Origin: Maricaulis sp.
GTDB lineage: Bacteria > Pseudomonadota > Alphaproteobacteria > Caulobacterales > Maricaulaceae
Direction of reading: 5' to 3'
Length of the DNA: 64,000 bases
NCBI RefSeq assembly: GCF_030149425.1
Contig: NZ_JASBRQ010000088.1
Coordinates: forward strand, 1-64,000
In this document: positions 32,985 to 41,979 of the stretch, piece after piece
Position numbering within the stretch: the stretch's first letter is position 1
How the letters are laid out: each line of letters starts with the position of its first letter
Program-made: the position numbers and the translations under genes
Notes under the pieces: model-generated
Told to the model about the DNA's origin: nothing
Seen by the model: the letters and a program-made list of their open reading frames with translations, nothing else
Database searches by the model: none

Positions 32985-33489
32985 CATGGACCTGCTCTCT
33001 GATGATGTCACCCTGACTGTGACCGATCCGCTGGATGCGGTCGAGCAGGCGGTGATCGCCGAACAATATCCTTATGACCGTGATGAAAGCGGCGAGCTGC
33101 ATATCAGCACGCCGGGGGCTTGGCGTGACCACCAGATCTGGTTTGCCTGGCGGCCGGAGCTGGAAGCGCTGCATGTTTGCGCCAGCCTCGATCTGAAAGT
33201 CCCGGCCAACCGGTTCCGCGATGTCTGCGAACTGGTCGCCCGCCTGAATGAGAAACTCTGGATCGGTCATTTCGATGTCTGGGCCGAGGACGGTTCGATC
33301 GTCTATCGCCACGCCATGTCCCTGCCCGGCGACACGCCGGTGACCGCAGCCCAGGCCGCGGTGATGATCTCGGCGGCGCGTGAAGCGGGCGAACGCTTCT
33401 ATCCGGCATTCCACTTCCTCATCTGGGGCGGCAAGACGCCCGATGAGGCGACCGCTGCGGCGATGTTCGAAACCGCAGGCGAGGCCTGA
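32985..33489 (+). CDS. YbjN domain-containing protein
   Basis: VEQAVIAEQYPYDRDESGELHI...VPANRFRDVCELVARLNEKLWIGHFDVW. Confidence 0.75.
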
Positions 33490-33497
33490 TTACACAC

Positions 33498-34340
33498 ATG
33501 AGTCAAAGCGGAAAGATCGCCCTTATCGGGGCTGGCCATATGGGCGGTGCACTGGCGGCAGGCTGGTTGCGCAATAAACGCACGGGCATCAAGGCAGAAG
33601 ACATTCTCATCATCGATCCGTCGCCGAGCGAGGCGGTGGAGGCTCTGATCGAGGACCACGGTCTGGAGCATACGGACCGGCTAAGCCTCACGGCCTCGAC
33701 CCAGATCGGCACGATCGTACTGGCGGTGAAGCCGCAGGCACTTGATGCCCTGGCGGAAAGCCTGGCGCCGCTCCTGGCCAAGGATACGGCGATCCTGTCG
33801 ATCATGGCCGGTATCACAATCAAACGGCTCGAACACGTCTTCGGCGACCGTCCGGTCGTGCGCGCCATGCCCAATACGCCGACGGCGGTGGGATCGGGCA
33901 TTTCGGTCTGCGTCTCCAACCCGGCCGGTGAGCATTTCGAGGACCAGGCGACCAAGCTGTTGAAGGTAGGCGGCGATGTCGAATGGGTCCGCGATGAGCG
34001 CCTGCTCGGTGCCGTTACGGCGGTCTCCGGCTCCGGCCCGGCCTATATCTTCCTGCTGGCCGAAGCCCTGGCGGGTGCCGGTTTCGCCGAAGGTCTGCCG
34101 CGCGAGCTGGCCGACAAGCTGGCCCGTCAGACCATCGTCGGCGCCGGCGCCTTGCTGGCCGCCTCTGACAAATCCCCGCAGGACCTGCGGCGCGCGGTGA
34201 CCTCGCCCAATGGGACCACCCAGGCTGCGCTGGATGTCCTTATGGGCTCGGGCGGCGGTTTGCCGGAATTGGTGCGCATGGCCGTTAATGCGGCTGAGCG
34301 GCGTTCCCGTGCATTGGGGGCTGAGCCGGAAGGTCGCTAG
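33498..34340 (+). CDS. proC: Pyrroline-5-carboxylate reductase
   Basis: IALIGAGHMGGALAAGW...AVSGSGPAYIFLLAEAL...VTSPNGTTQAALDVL. Confidence 0.94.
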   Translation: MSQSGKIALIGAGHMGGALAAGWLRNKRTGIKAEDILIIDPSPSEAVEALIEDHGLEHTDRLSLTASTQIGTIVLAVKPQALDALAESLAPLLAKDTAILSIMAGITIKRLEHVFGDRPVVRAMPNTPTAVGSGISVCVSNPAGEHFEDQATKLLKVGGDVEWVRDERLLGAVTAVSGSGPAYIFLLAEALAGAGFAEGLPRELADKLARQTIVGAGALLAASDKSPQDLRRAVTSPNGTTQAALDVLMGSGGGLPELVRMAVNAAERRSRALGAEPEGR

Positions 34341-34349
34341 CGATTGCGC

Positions 34350-35666
34350 CTAACCCGGCAGGCTCAGTACAGCCCGCAAACCACCCATCGGACTATCGCC
34401 CAGGCGTAGCTCGCCGCCATGATTGCGGGCGACATCGCGCGTGATGGCGAGGCCGAGACCGACGCCCTTGCGGTTCTGGTTGCGGCTTTCATCCAGGCGC
34501 GAGAAGGGTTTCAGTGCCTCCTCAATCTGGTCCTTGGGGATGCCCGGGCCATCATCATCGACAATGATCTCGATACGCGAACCATTGCGGCGCACGCTCA
34601 CGGCGACATGGTCACCAAATCCGGTCGCATTGGAGACCAGGTTGGCAATCGCCCGGCGGACCGTGCTGACCCGGACATCGGCGATGAGGTCGCCGTCATA
34701 ATGCACATCGATCGGCGTACCGGTATGCGCCAGATCGCCGGTCACTTCCTCGGCCAGGGCCCCGAGATCGGTCGGTTCGGTCTCGTCCGACATCTGGCCG
34801 CGGGCAAAGTCGAGATATTCGTCGAGCATTTCCTCCATCGCGGCGAGATCGCGCTTGGCGTCCTCGCGCTCCGGGCTTTCGGGCATCAGGGCGAGCTGCA
34901 GACGCAACCGTGTCAAAGGCGTGCGCAGATCATGGCTGACACCGGCCAGGATCGCCGTGCGCTGTTCGAGATGCCGCCGGATGCGGGCGCGCATTTCCAG
35001 GAAGGCATGGGCAGCCTGGCGCACTTCGGTCGCTCCGGCGGGCCGGAAATGGGCCACGTCCTGGCCGCGGCCGAATTGTTCGGCGGCGTCGGCGAGGCGG
35101 CGGATGGGTTTGACCTGGTTGCGGATGAAGACGATCGAGACGGCGGTCAGAAGCGTTGAGGCGCCGATGATCCACAACAGGAAGATATGCCCCGTCGTCG
35201 CAAACACGCGCTCGCGCAGGGCAATGAAGCGCAGCACGCCGCCATCGACTTCAACGCGGACATCGACATAGCTGGGATAGCGCGTCGTATCGAACCAGAA
35301 CTCATTGCTGATCTGGGCCGACAAGGCCGAGCGCAGGGTGCGGTCCAGCGTCCGGAAGAAGGAGGAGCGGCGTGCCGTTGGCAGGGTTTCACCTTCGCGG
35401 AAATCCACCGAGAGCCGCATCGTCGCATAGGCGGTGTCGGCCAGCCGGTCGAATTGCGGATTGTTCGGATCATCCTGTTCGTAAAGCGCTGTCATCATGG
35501 CGATATCGCCAGCCACGCCTTCCGACAGCCGGCTTGTTACCGTCTCCCAGTGCTCTTCGAAGAAAGACCAGGCGACGGCTACCTGCATCAGCGCCACCGG
35601 AAGGACGATGATCAGCAGGGTGCGGCCGAACAGGCCTTTGGGCGTGATGCGACGCAGCAAGCTCAT
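34350..35666 (-). CDS. EnvZ-like sensor histidine kinase (HAMP, HisKA, HATPase)
   Basis: AILAGVSHDLRTPLTRLRLQLALM; DDGPGIP; GVGLGLAITRDVARNHGG. Confidence 0.9.
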   Translation of the reverse strand: MSLLRRITPKGLFGRTLLIIVLPVALMQVAVAWSFFEEHWETVTSRLSEGVAGDIAMMTALYEQDDPNNPQFDRLADTAYATMRLSVDFREGETLPTARRSSFFRTLDRTLRSALSAQISNEFWFDTTRYPSYVDVRVEVDGGVLRFIALRERVFATTGHIFLLWIIGASTLLTAVSIVFIRNQVKPIRRLADAAEQFGRGQDVAHFRPAGATEVRQAAHAFLEMRARIRRHLEQRTAILAGVSHDLRTPLTRLRLQLALMPESPEREDAKRDLAAMEEMLDEYLDFARGQMSDETEPTDLGALAEEVTGDLAHTGTPIDVHYDGDLIADVRVSTVRRAIANLVSNATGFGDHVAVSVRRNGSRIEIIVDDDGPGIPKDQIEEALKPFSRLDESRNQNRKGVGLGLAITRDVARNHGGELRLGDSPMGGLRAVLSLPG

Positions 35667-35674
35667 TCGTCAGA

Positions 35675-36376
35675 TCAATCCTCGAACACCGGATCGGCCG
35701 CCAGGCGATAGCCCTCGCCCCGGACCGTCTGCAGATGCAGGGGTTCCTTTGGATCGTTTTCCAGCTTGCGGCGCAGCCGTGTGACCTGCACATCCACGGC
35801 CCGTTCGCCGCTGCCGGTCCGTTCCGACAGGGCCAGGCGGGAAACCGGCTGGCCGGCGCTGGCCGCCAGGGCCGCCAGGAGGGCACTTTCCCCGCCGGTC
35901 AGGCGCACAGGCTCGCCCGCACGGGAGAGCTGTTCGCGGTCGATATCGAAACTCCAATCGCCGAACTCGACGCGCTTGATGGCCGCCTGGGCTGGCTTGG
36001 TCCGGCGCAAGATGGCGTTGATGCGCAGGATCAGTTCTTCCGGCTCGAACGGTTTGGACAGGTAGTCATCGGCACCGAGGCTGAGCCCCTTGATCCGGTC
36101 TTCCGCTTCGCCACGTGCGGTCAAAAGCATGATCGGAGTTTCTGACTGATCGCGGACCGCTTCGGTCATCTCGAAGCCGTTCATGCCCGGCATCATGACG
36201 TCGAGCACAAGGAGGTCGAACTCTAGCGCCTTCATGGTCGAAAGGGCCTTGGTCGCGTTCTCGGCGGTGGATACCCGATAGCCGCGCTCCTGCAAGAAGC
36301 GCTTCAACAAGCTTCTGATGCGGTCGTCATCATCGACGACAAGGATGTGGGCCTCGTCCGTAGCGATATCAGTCAT
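35675..36376 (-). CDS. OmpR-family response regulator
   Basis: ILVVDDDDRIRSLLKRFLQERGYRV...LDVMMPGMNGFEM; winged-helix C-terminus. Confidence 0.92.
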   Translation of the reverse strand: MTDIATDEAHILVVDDDDRIRSLLKRFLQERGYRVSTAENATKALSTMKALEFDLLVLDVMMPGMNGFEMTEAVRDQSETPIMLLTARGEAEDRIKGLSLGADDYLSKPFEPEELILRINAILRRTKPAQAAIKRVEFGDWSFDIDREQLSRAGEPVRLTGGESALLAALAASAGQPVSRLALSERTGSGERAVDVQVTRLRRKLENDPKEPLHLQTVRGEGYRLAADPVFED

Positions 36377-36986
36377 TGGCGCTCCCGTTGGGGCGAAAAT
36401 AGCTCAGTCCGGTCTGAAGCGCCAAGGCGGCGGCAAGCCAGAGCCCGCCAATCCAGATCAGGAGCACCGCTTCATGGGCCAGCCAGCCCAATGGCAGCGC
36501 GATCAGCGGCAGGCCGGCCACGCTCATGGCGAGGGCGGTCTTGAGCTTGGCGGTGAGGCTGACCGGGGCCGCCTGGGACGGCGTTTTCGAAGCCAGGCGG
36601 CGCACCGTGACGGCGGCGTCGCGCAGGATAATGGCGATCACCGGGACATAAACCTCCGGCGGGGCGGCCAGCATAAGCGTGTAGACCAGCAGGTAGAGGT
36701 CAACCAGCAGCTTGTCGGCGATAGGGTCCAGCACGGCGCCAAACCCGCTCTCGACCTGCCAGCGACGGGCCAGATAACCATCGAGCCAGTCCGTTGCCGC
36801 GGAGATGAAGAAGGCCACGAAGGCATAGCGGCTGAAGTCGGCAGCCAGACGGGAGCCGGGCTCCAATGTCAGGCCGAAAACGGTCTGGCCGTTCTCAAGT
36901 CCGAAGGCAGTGTAAAGCGCCAATGCCCCGGTGATTGCGAACAGGATACGCAGTGATGTCAGAATGTTGGGAATATGGGCGCGCAC
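36369..36986 (-). CDS. pgsA: CDP-diacylglycerol--glycerol-3-phosphate 3-phosphatidyltransferase
   Basis: NILTSLRILFAITGALAL...DWLDGYLARRWQVESGFGAVLDPIADKLLVD (CDP-alcohol phosphatidyltransferase motif). Confidence 0.9.
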   Translation of the reverse strand: MRAHIPNILTSLRILFAITGALALYTAFGLENGQTVFGLTLEPGSRLAADFSRYAFVAFFISAATDWLDGYLARRWQVESGFGAVLDPIADKLLVDLYLLVYTLMLAAPPEVYVPVIAIILRDAAVTVRRLASKTPSQAAPVSLTAKLKTALAMSVAGLPLIALPLGWLAHEAVLLIWIGGLWLAAALALQTGLSYFRPNGSAND

Positions 36987-36995
36987 CGGCGGTCT

Positions 36996-38888
36996 CTATT
37001 TCTGGAACCAGTCATGGATCCGTTTGGCCATGGCTTTGGACACGCCGTCAACCGCTTCCAGGTCCGCCAGCGCCGCATTGCGCACCGATTTAGCCGATCC
37101 GAAATGCGCCAGTAGCGCCTTTTTCCGTGACGGCCCGACACCGGGAATGCCGTCGAGCGGATTGTCGGTGATCGCCTTCTTGCGCTTGGCTCTGTGCCCG
37201 CCAATGGCGAAGCGGTGGGCTTCGTCGCGCAGGCGCTGGAGATAGTAGAGCACCGGGTCCTTCTGCGGCAGTTTGAACGGCGCATCGCCGGGCAGGTAGA
37301 AGGCTTCGCGGCCGGCATCGCGCTCCGGTCCCTTGGCGATCGCGGCGACGGGAATGTCGGTGACGCCGAGCTCCTCCATCACCTCCAGCACGCTGGAAAG
37401 CTGGCCCTTGCCGCCATCGATGAGGACCAGATCGGGCACCGGAGCGCCTTCATCGCGCTCCTTGATCAGGCGCGAGAAACGGCGTCTCAGCATCGCCGCC
37501 ATCATCGCGAAATCATCATTCGTCGCGGCATCATCGCCCTTCATGTTGAAGCGGCGGTAGTGGTTTTTCTCAAACCCTTCCGGGCCTGCCACAATCATCG
37601 CGCCGAGCGCATTGGTGCCCTGGATATGGGAGTTGTCATAGACCTCGATACGCTGGGGCACATCCTCCAGCTTGAAGACGCGCTGCACACCGCCGAGCAG
37701 TTGGGCCTGGGTGGCGCTTTCCGACAGGCGACGGGCCAGGGCTTCGCGGGCATTGGTCTCAGTCTGGCTGACCAGCTTGCGTTTTTCCCCGCGCTGGGGG
37801 GCGAGGAGTTTGACTTTGCGATCAGCGCGCAGGCTCAGCGCCTCGGCCAACAGCTCTGCGTCCTCGATCTCATGTGACATCAGGATCAGGCCGGGGGCCG
37901 GTTTGTCGTCATAGAACTGGGCCAGGAAGGCGGCGAGCACATCGGCCGGCTCAGCGTCATCCTCATGGCGCGGGAAGAAGGACTGATTGCCCCAGTTCTG
38001 GCCCGCCCGGAAGAAAAACACCTGCACGCAGGAGCGTCCGCCATCCTGGGCCACGGCGATGACGTCCGCCTCCTCGACCCCGGTCGGGTTGATGCCCTGG
38101 TCCGTTGTCACCGCGGCAATGGCGCGAATACGGTCACGCAGGCGCGCTGCACCTTCAAAATCGAGGTCGTCTGAGGCGGCCTGCATGCGTTCCTGCAGAT
38201 CGGCGCGCAGTGCGTTGGACTTGCCGCGCAGGAAGGCTGTCGCCTCCGCGACCAGCTCGTCATAGGCCTCCGGCTTGACCAGATCGACGCAGGGACCGGC
38301 GCAGCGCTTGATCTGATACAGCATGCAGGGCCGGGTGCGGCCTTCATAGACGCTGTCGGAACAGGTCCGGATCATGAAGGCCTTTTGCAGCGTGTTGAGG
38401 GTGTGATTGACCGCGCCAACGGAGGCGAAGGGGCCAAAATAATCGCCCTTGGTCTTGCGCGCGCCGCGATGTTTGAGCAATTGCGGGGCCGCATGATCCT
38501 TGCGGATGAGAATGTAGGGGAAGCTCTTGTCGTCGCGCAGCAGGATGTTGAAGCGCGGTTTCAGAGTCTTGATCAGATTGGCTTCGAGCAGCAGCGCTTC
38601 GGTTTCGGTCTCGGTAACGACGAATTCCATCGACCGCGTCAGCGCGATCATCAGGGCGATGCGGTTGGAATGGCCGCGACCGGAGGCATAGTTGGAGACG
38701 CGGTTTTTCAGATTGCGTGCCTTGCCGACATAGAGCACCGCTCCATCTTCGCCGAACATGCGATAAACGCCCGGCCTGGAGGGCAGGCGTTTGACGTATT
38801 CGGCGATGAGCTTGGGTCCCGTCAGCGATTGCGCCGGCGCGGCGGACGGGTCATCTATCGCAGACGAAGATTGTTTTGAGGGACTCAT
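36996..38888 (-). CDS. uvrC: Excinuclease ABC subunit C
   Basis: [55 protein letters not shown]-terminal HhH. Confidence 0.96.
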   Translation of the reverse strand: MSPSKQSSSAIDDPSAAPAQSLTGPKLIAEYVKRLPSRPGVYRMFGEDGAVLYVGKARNLKNRVSNYASGRGHSNRIALMIALTRSMEFVVTETETEALLLEANLIKTLKPRFNILLRDDKSFPYILIRKDHAAPQLLKHRGARKTKGDYFGPFASVGAVNHTLNTLQKAFMIRTCSDSVYEGRTRPCMLYQIKRCAGPCVDLVKPEAYDELVAEATAFLRGKSNALRADLQERMQAASDDLDFEGAARLRDRIRAIAAVTTDQGINPTGVEEADVIAVAQDGGRSCVQVFFFRAGQNWGNQSFFPRHEDDAEPADVLAAFLAQFYDDKPAPGLILMSHEIEDAELLAEALSLRADRKVKLLAPQRGEKRKLVSQTETNAREALARRLSESATQAQLLGGVQRVFKLEDVPQRIEVYDNSHIQGTNALGAMIVAGPEGFEKNHYRRFNMKGDDAATNDDFAMMAAMLRRRFSRLIKERDEGAPVPDLVLIDGGKGQLSSVLEVMEELGVTDIPVAAIAKGPERDAGREAFYLPGDAPFKLPQKDPVLYYLQRLRDEAHRFAIGGHRAKRKKAITDNPLDGIPGVGPSRKKALLAHFGSAKSVRNAALADLEAVDGVSKAMAKRIHDWFQK

Positions 38889-39651
38889 GGATCACAAGAT
38901 CGCGCTGGTAACGGGCGGCGGCAAGCGTCTGGGTGCTAAAATCGCGGCGGCCCTGGCTGAAGATGGCTGGCATGTCATCATTCACTACAATTCTTCCGGC
39001 ACGGCGGCCCGGGCCGTTGAGGCTGCGATCCGGGAAAAGGGCGGTTCCGCTTCCACCGCGCAGTTCGATCTGGGTGATGTAAAGGGCGTGCGTGAATTCA
39101 TGTCCTCCCTCGACCGGGTTGATGCGCTGATCAATTCGGCCTCGATTTTCGAAATGGACCGGCCCGAGGCGGTAACGGCCGAAATGCTGGATGAGGCCAT
39201 GCGGGTCAATCTGATGGCGCCAGTCCTGCTGGCCTCGGCCATGGCTGAAAAGCACAGCGGCCGTGCCTCTGGGTGTGTGATCAACATCCTTGATCAGAAA
39301 CTCTTCAACCTGAACCCGGACTTCTTCTCCTACACCCTGTCCAAACACGCGCTTCTCGGCGCGACCACGACGATGGCGATGGCGTTCGCGCCGCGCGTCC
39401 GGGTCAATGGCATTGCGCCGGGCATCACCCTGCCGTCCGGCGGGCAGGACCAGGAAGAGTTCGAACGCGCGCATAGACTGAATCCGATGCAGGGCGGTTC
39501 AACGCCCGAGGATATCATCCGCGCGGTGCGTTTCATCCTTGCGACCGATGCGATGACAGGCGAGACGATGATCATTGATGGCGGCCAGCATCTCGACGCG
39601 CGCGACGGCGATGTGATGTATGCCGCCGGCGTGCCGGAGGACAAGGCTTGA
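38887..39651 (+). CDS. SDR family oxidoreductase, possibly FolM-like pteridine reductase
   Basis: [43 protein letters not shown] overlaps folB TTG by 4 bp. Confidence 0.8.
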   Translation: MDHKIALVTGGGKRLGAKIAAALAEDGWHVIIHYNSSGTAARAVEAAIREKGGSASTAQFDLGDVKGVREFMSSLDRVDALINSASIFEMDRPEAVTAEMLDEAMRVNLMAPVLLASAMAEKHSGRASGCVINILDQKLFNLNPDFFSYTLSKHALLGATTTMAMAFAPRVRVNGIAPGITLPSGGQDQEEFERAHRLNPMQGGSTPEDIIRAVRFILATDAMTGETMIIDGGQHLDARDGDVMYAAGVPEDKA

Positions 39652-40049
39652 GACTCGACCAGGTCATCGAAAACGCCCTCGCCAATACGACCGGTGAGGA
39701 TGTCTTTATCTACCGTCTGGAAGGCGTGAAAATGTCGATCGAAATCGGCATTCACGATTATGAGCGCGGCGTGCGCCAGCAAGTGCTGGTCGATGTCGTC
39801 ACGGTGGTCAGCAAGGACTGGTCCGGCGCCGACGATATCGCCACGGTGGTGGATTACGACTACCTGCTGGACGGCATCAAGGCACTGGAAGAACGTCAGT
39901 TCGACCTGCAGGAAACCCTGTGCGGAGAGATCCTCGACATCGCCTTGAGTGCCCAAGCGGTGATGGCGGCCCAGGTGACCACGCGCAAGACCGAGGCCTA
40001 CAAGGACGCCGAGGCCGTCGGCCTGACCCGGTTCCGCCGCAAGCGTTAG
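39648..40049 (+). CDS. folB: Dihydroneopterin aldolase
   Basis: EDVFIYRLEGVKMSIEIGIHDYERGVRQQVLVDV. Confidence 0.85.
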   Translation: MRLDQVIENALANTTGEDVFIYRLEGVKMSIEIGIHDYERGVRQQVLVDVVTVVSKDWSGADDIATVVDYDYLLDGIKALEERQFDLQETLCGEILDIALSAQAVMAAQVTTRKTEAYKDAEAVGLTRFRRKR

Positions 40050-40052
40050 ATG

Positions 40053-41039
40053 TTAAGCCAGTGCCGTTTGCGCCAAGTAGGCGATATAGGCGACATAACC
40101 GGCAAACAACATGGCGCCGGTGATCCGGTTGATCGGGCGGCGCAGCAGCACGATGGCCGCGATGACGAGGCTGGCACCCAGCATCACCCACAGGTCGAGG
40201 CCGAAGAAGCTTTCCGGCATCGGCAGGGTTTGACCCACAGCGCCTGCGGCCAGGCCGGTTGCACCGCCAACGGCAAAGACGTTGAAGATGTTGGAGCCGA
40301 GAATATTGCCGATCGCCAGATCGGCCTGGCGGCGCAGCGAAGCCATCACCACGGTAGCCAGCTCCGGCAAAGAGGTGCCGAAGGCCAGGGCCGTCAGACC
40401 AATGACCGCTTCATCGACGTCGAGCGCGCGTGCCGCTTCGGTGCCGCCGATGACAATCATCTGAGCGCCGACCGGCAGGGCGATAAGGCCGCCGATAATG
40501 GCAATGATGATGCCGCGCCAGCTGGCCGGTAGCCCGTCCATACCATCGACATCGGTCAATTCGGTGAGCGTCGGATCATCGGTGTTATTACGTGCCAGGA
40601 TGCCGAGAATGCCGACATACAGCACGATGGTGATCGTCAGGATCGAGGCTTCCAGCATGTCGATCTGGCGATCCCAGCCGACCACGATCAGCGCGACGGC
40701 GGCGGCGAGCGCGATCATCGCATTACGGCGAAGACCCGGTGTCGTGGTGTGGATCGTGCCGAGCACGGCTGGCAGGCCGAGCACGAGCAGGAAGTTGGCG
40801 ATATTGGAGCCAACGATATTGCCCAGAGCCAGTCCGGGCGCGCCCATCAAGGCTGACTGGACGCTGACCACCAGTTCCGGCGCTGATGTGCCGAAGGCGA
40901 TAATGGTCAAACCAACGAAAAGCGGCGGAAGTTTCCAGCGGCGAGCCAGGGCGGCACTGCCGCGGACGAGGAAGTCGCCACCGAAAAGGAGGATGACGAT
41001 CCCACCGAGAATCAGGCCGATGAACTCAGGTGCTGACAT
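40053..41039 (-). CDS. Calcium/sodium antiporter (CaCA family)
   Basis: Two alpha repeats: IIAFGTSAPELVVSVQSALMGAPGLALGNIVGSNIANFLLVLGL and ALAFGTSLPELATVVMASLRRQADLAIGNILGSNIFNVFAV. Confidence 0.92.
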   Translation of the reverse strand: MSAPEFIGLILGGIVILLFGGDFLVRGSAALARRWKLPPLFVGLTIIAFGTSAPELVVSVQSALMGAPGLALGNIVGSNIANFLLVLGLPAVLGTIHTTTPGLRRNAMIALAAAVALIVVGWDRQIDMLEASILTITIVLYVGILGILARNNTDDPTLTELTDVDGMDGLPASWRGIIIAIIGGLIALPVGAQMIVIGGTEAARALDVDEAVIGLTALAFGTSLPELATVVMASLRRQADLAIGNILGSNIFNVFAVGGATGLAAGAVGQTLPMPESFFGLDLWVMLGASLVIAAIVLLRRPINRITGAMLFAGYVAYIAYLAQTALA

Positions 41040-41066
41040 GGAACTACTCGCCGCTGAGACGTTGAA

Positions 41067-41147
41067 TTAATCGATGCGGCGGTATTCGATAAGATTAAGC
41101 AGAGCAAACAGGGCAGCAACGCCGCCGATAGCGTACAAAGCAAACAT
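41067..41147 (-). CDS. Putative 26-aa single-TM small membrane protein
   Basis: MFALYAIGGVAALFALLNLIEYRRID*; preceded on the minus strand by ggggaagaacc (SD-like); in the track only as the tail of a longer ORF. Confidence 0.5.
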   Translation of the reverse strand: MFALYAIGGVAALFALLNLIEYRRID

Positions 41148-41222
41148 GGTTCTTCCCCAACTGATATGGTTCGAGCGGGTACATAGCGCGGCTGGTGGCC
41201 GCTGGCCAGCGAAGTTGGTGCC

Positions 41223-41693
41223 ATGAACTGGCGTCAACGTGTGGAACCCTATGTAAGGCCACTGTTTCAGCTCTGGTGGCGGCTGCGGCGCGGCACCACG
41301 CTGGGCGTCCGTGTGATCGCCGAGAATGATGCCGGGCAGGTGGTCCTGGTCCGCCATACCTATATCAGCGGCTGGCATTTGCCGGGCGGCGGGGTCGAAG
41401 CGGGCGAATCGGCTGCGCTGTCAGCCATGCGAGAGCTCGAGGAGGAAGCCGGTATGCGGGCGCTCGAACCGCTGAAACTGGTCGGCATCTTTTCCAACCA
41501 CGCCGTCTTCCGGGGTGATCACGTTCTGCTTTACTTTGCCAGCGCCCTGGAGGCGTGCGCCTGCGATAGCGATGGCGAGATTGAAGAAGTCGGCTGGTTC
41601 GCGCCGGATGCCCTGCCGTCCGACACTTCACCGGGCACCCGGCGACGCCTTGCGGAATACTATCATGCGCGGCAAGTCGACGAGCAGTGGTAG
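41223..41693 (+). CDS. NUDIX hydrolase
   Basis: GGGVEAGESAALSAMRELEEEAGM Nudix box. Confidence 0.9.
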   Translation: MNWRQRVEPYVRPLFQLWWRLRRGTTLGVRVIAENDAGQVVLVRHTYISGWHLPGGGVEAGESAALSAMRELEEEAGMRALEPLKLVGIFSNHAVFRGDHVLLYFASALEACACDSDGEIEEVGWFAPDALPSDTSPGTRRRLAEYYHARQVDEQW

Positions 41694-41979
41694 AGTGTGC
41701 TGTCGCGGCTGTGCGGCGTAGCGGGAAAGGCAGAAAAGGCGGGAGCGGCGGAAAAGGTGCGGTGCACCAGCCAATCAGCGTCCATGCGAGGGTAAAACTG
41801 ACTGAAAGGCCGGTACACCGCGGGGCGCACGGTGATGTTTTAAGCGCGTCAGTCTGAACCCCGGCTGACTATTGCCGGCTCAGTTTCGCCGTGTTTGCTG
41901 GTGAAGAGCGTGTTTTATTAGTCCTTTCTTTGTTGCGTAACGCCTACACTGAGCACGGGATCGATTCGTTGAGACATAA

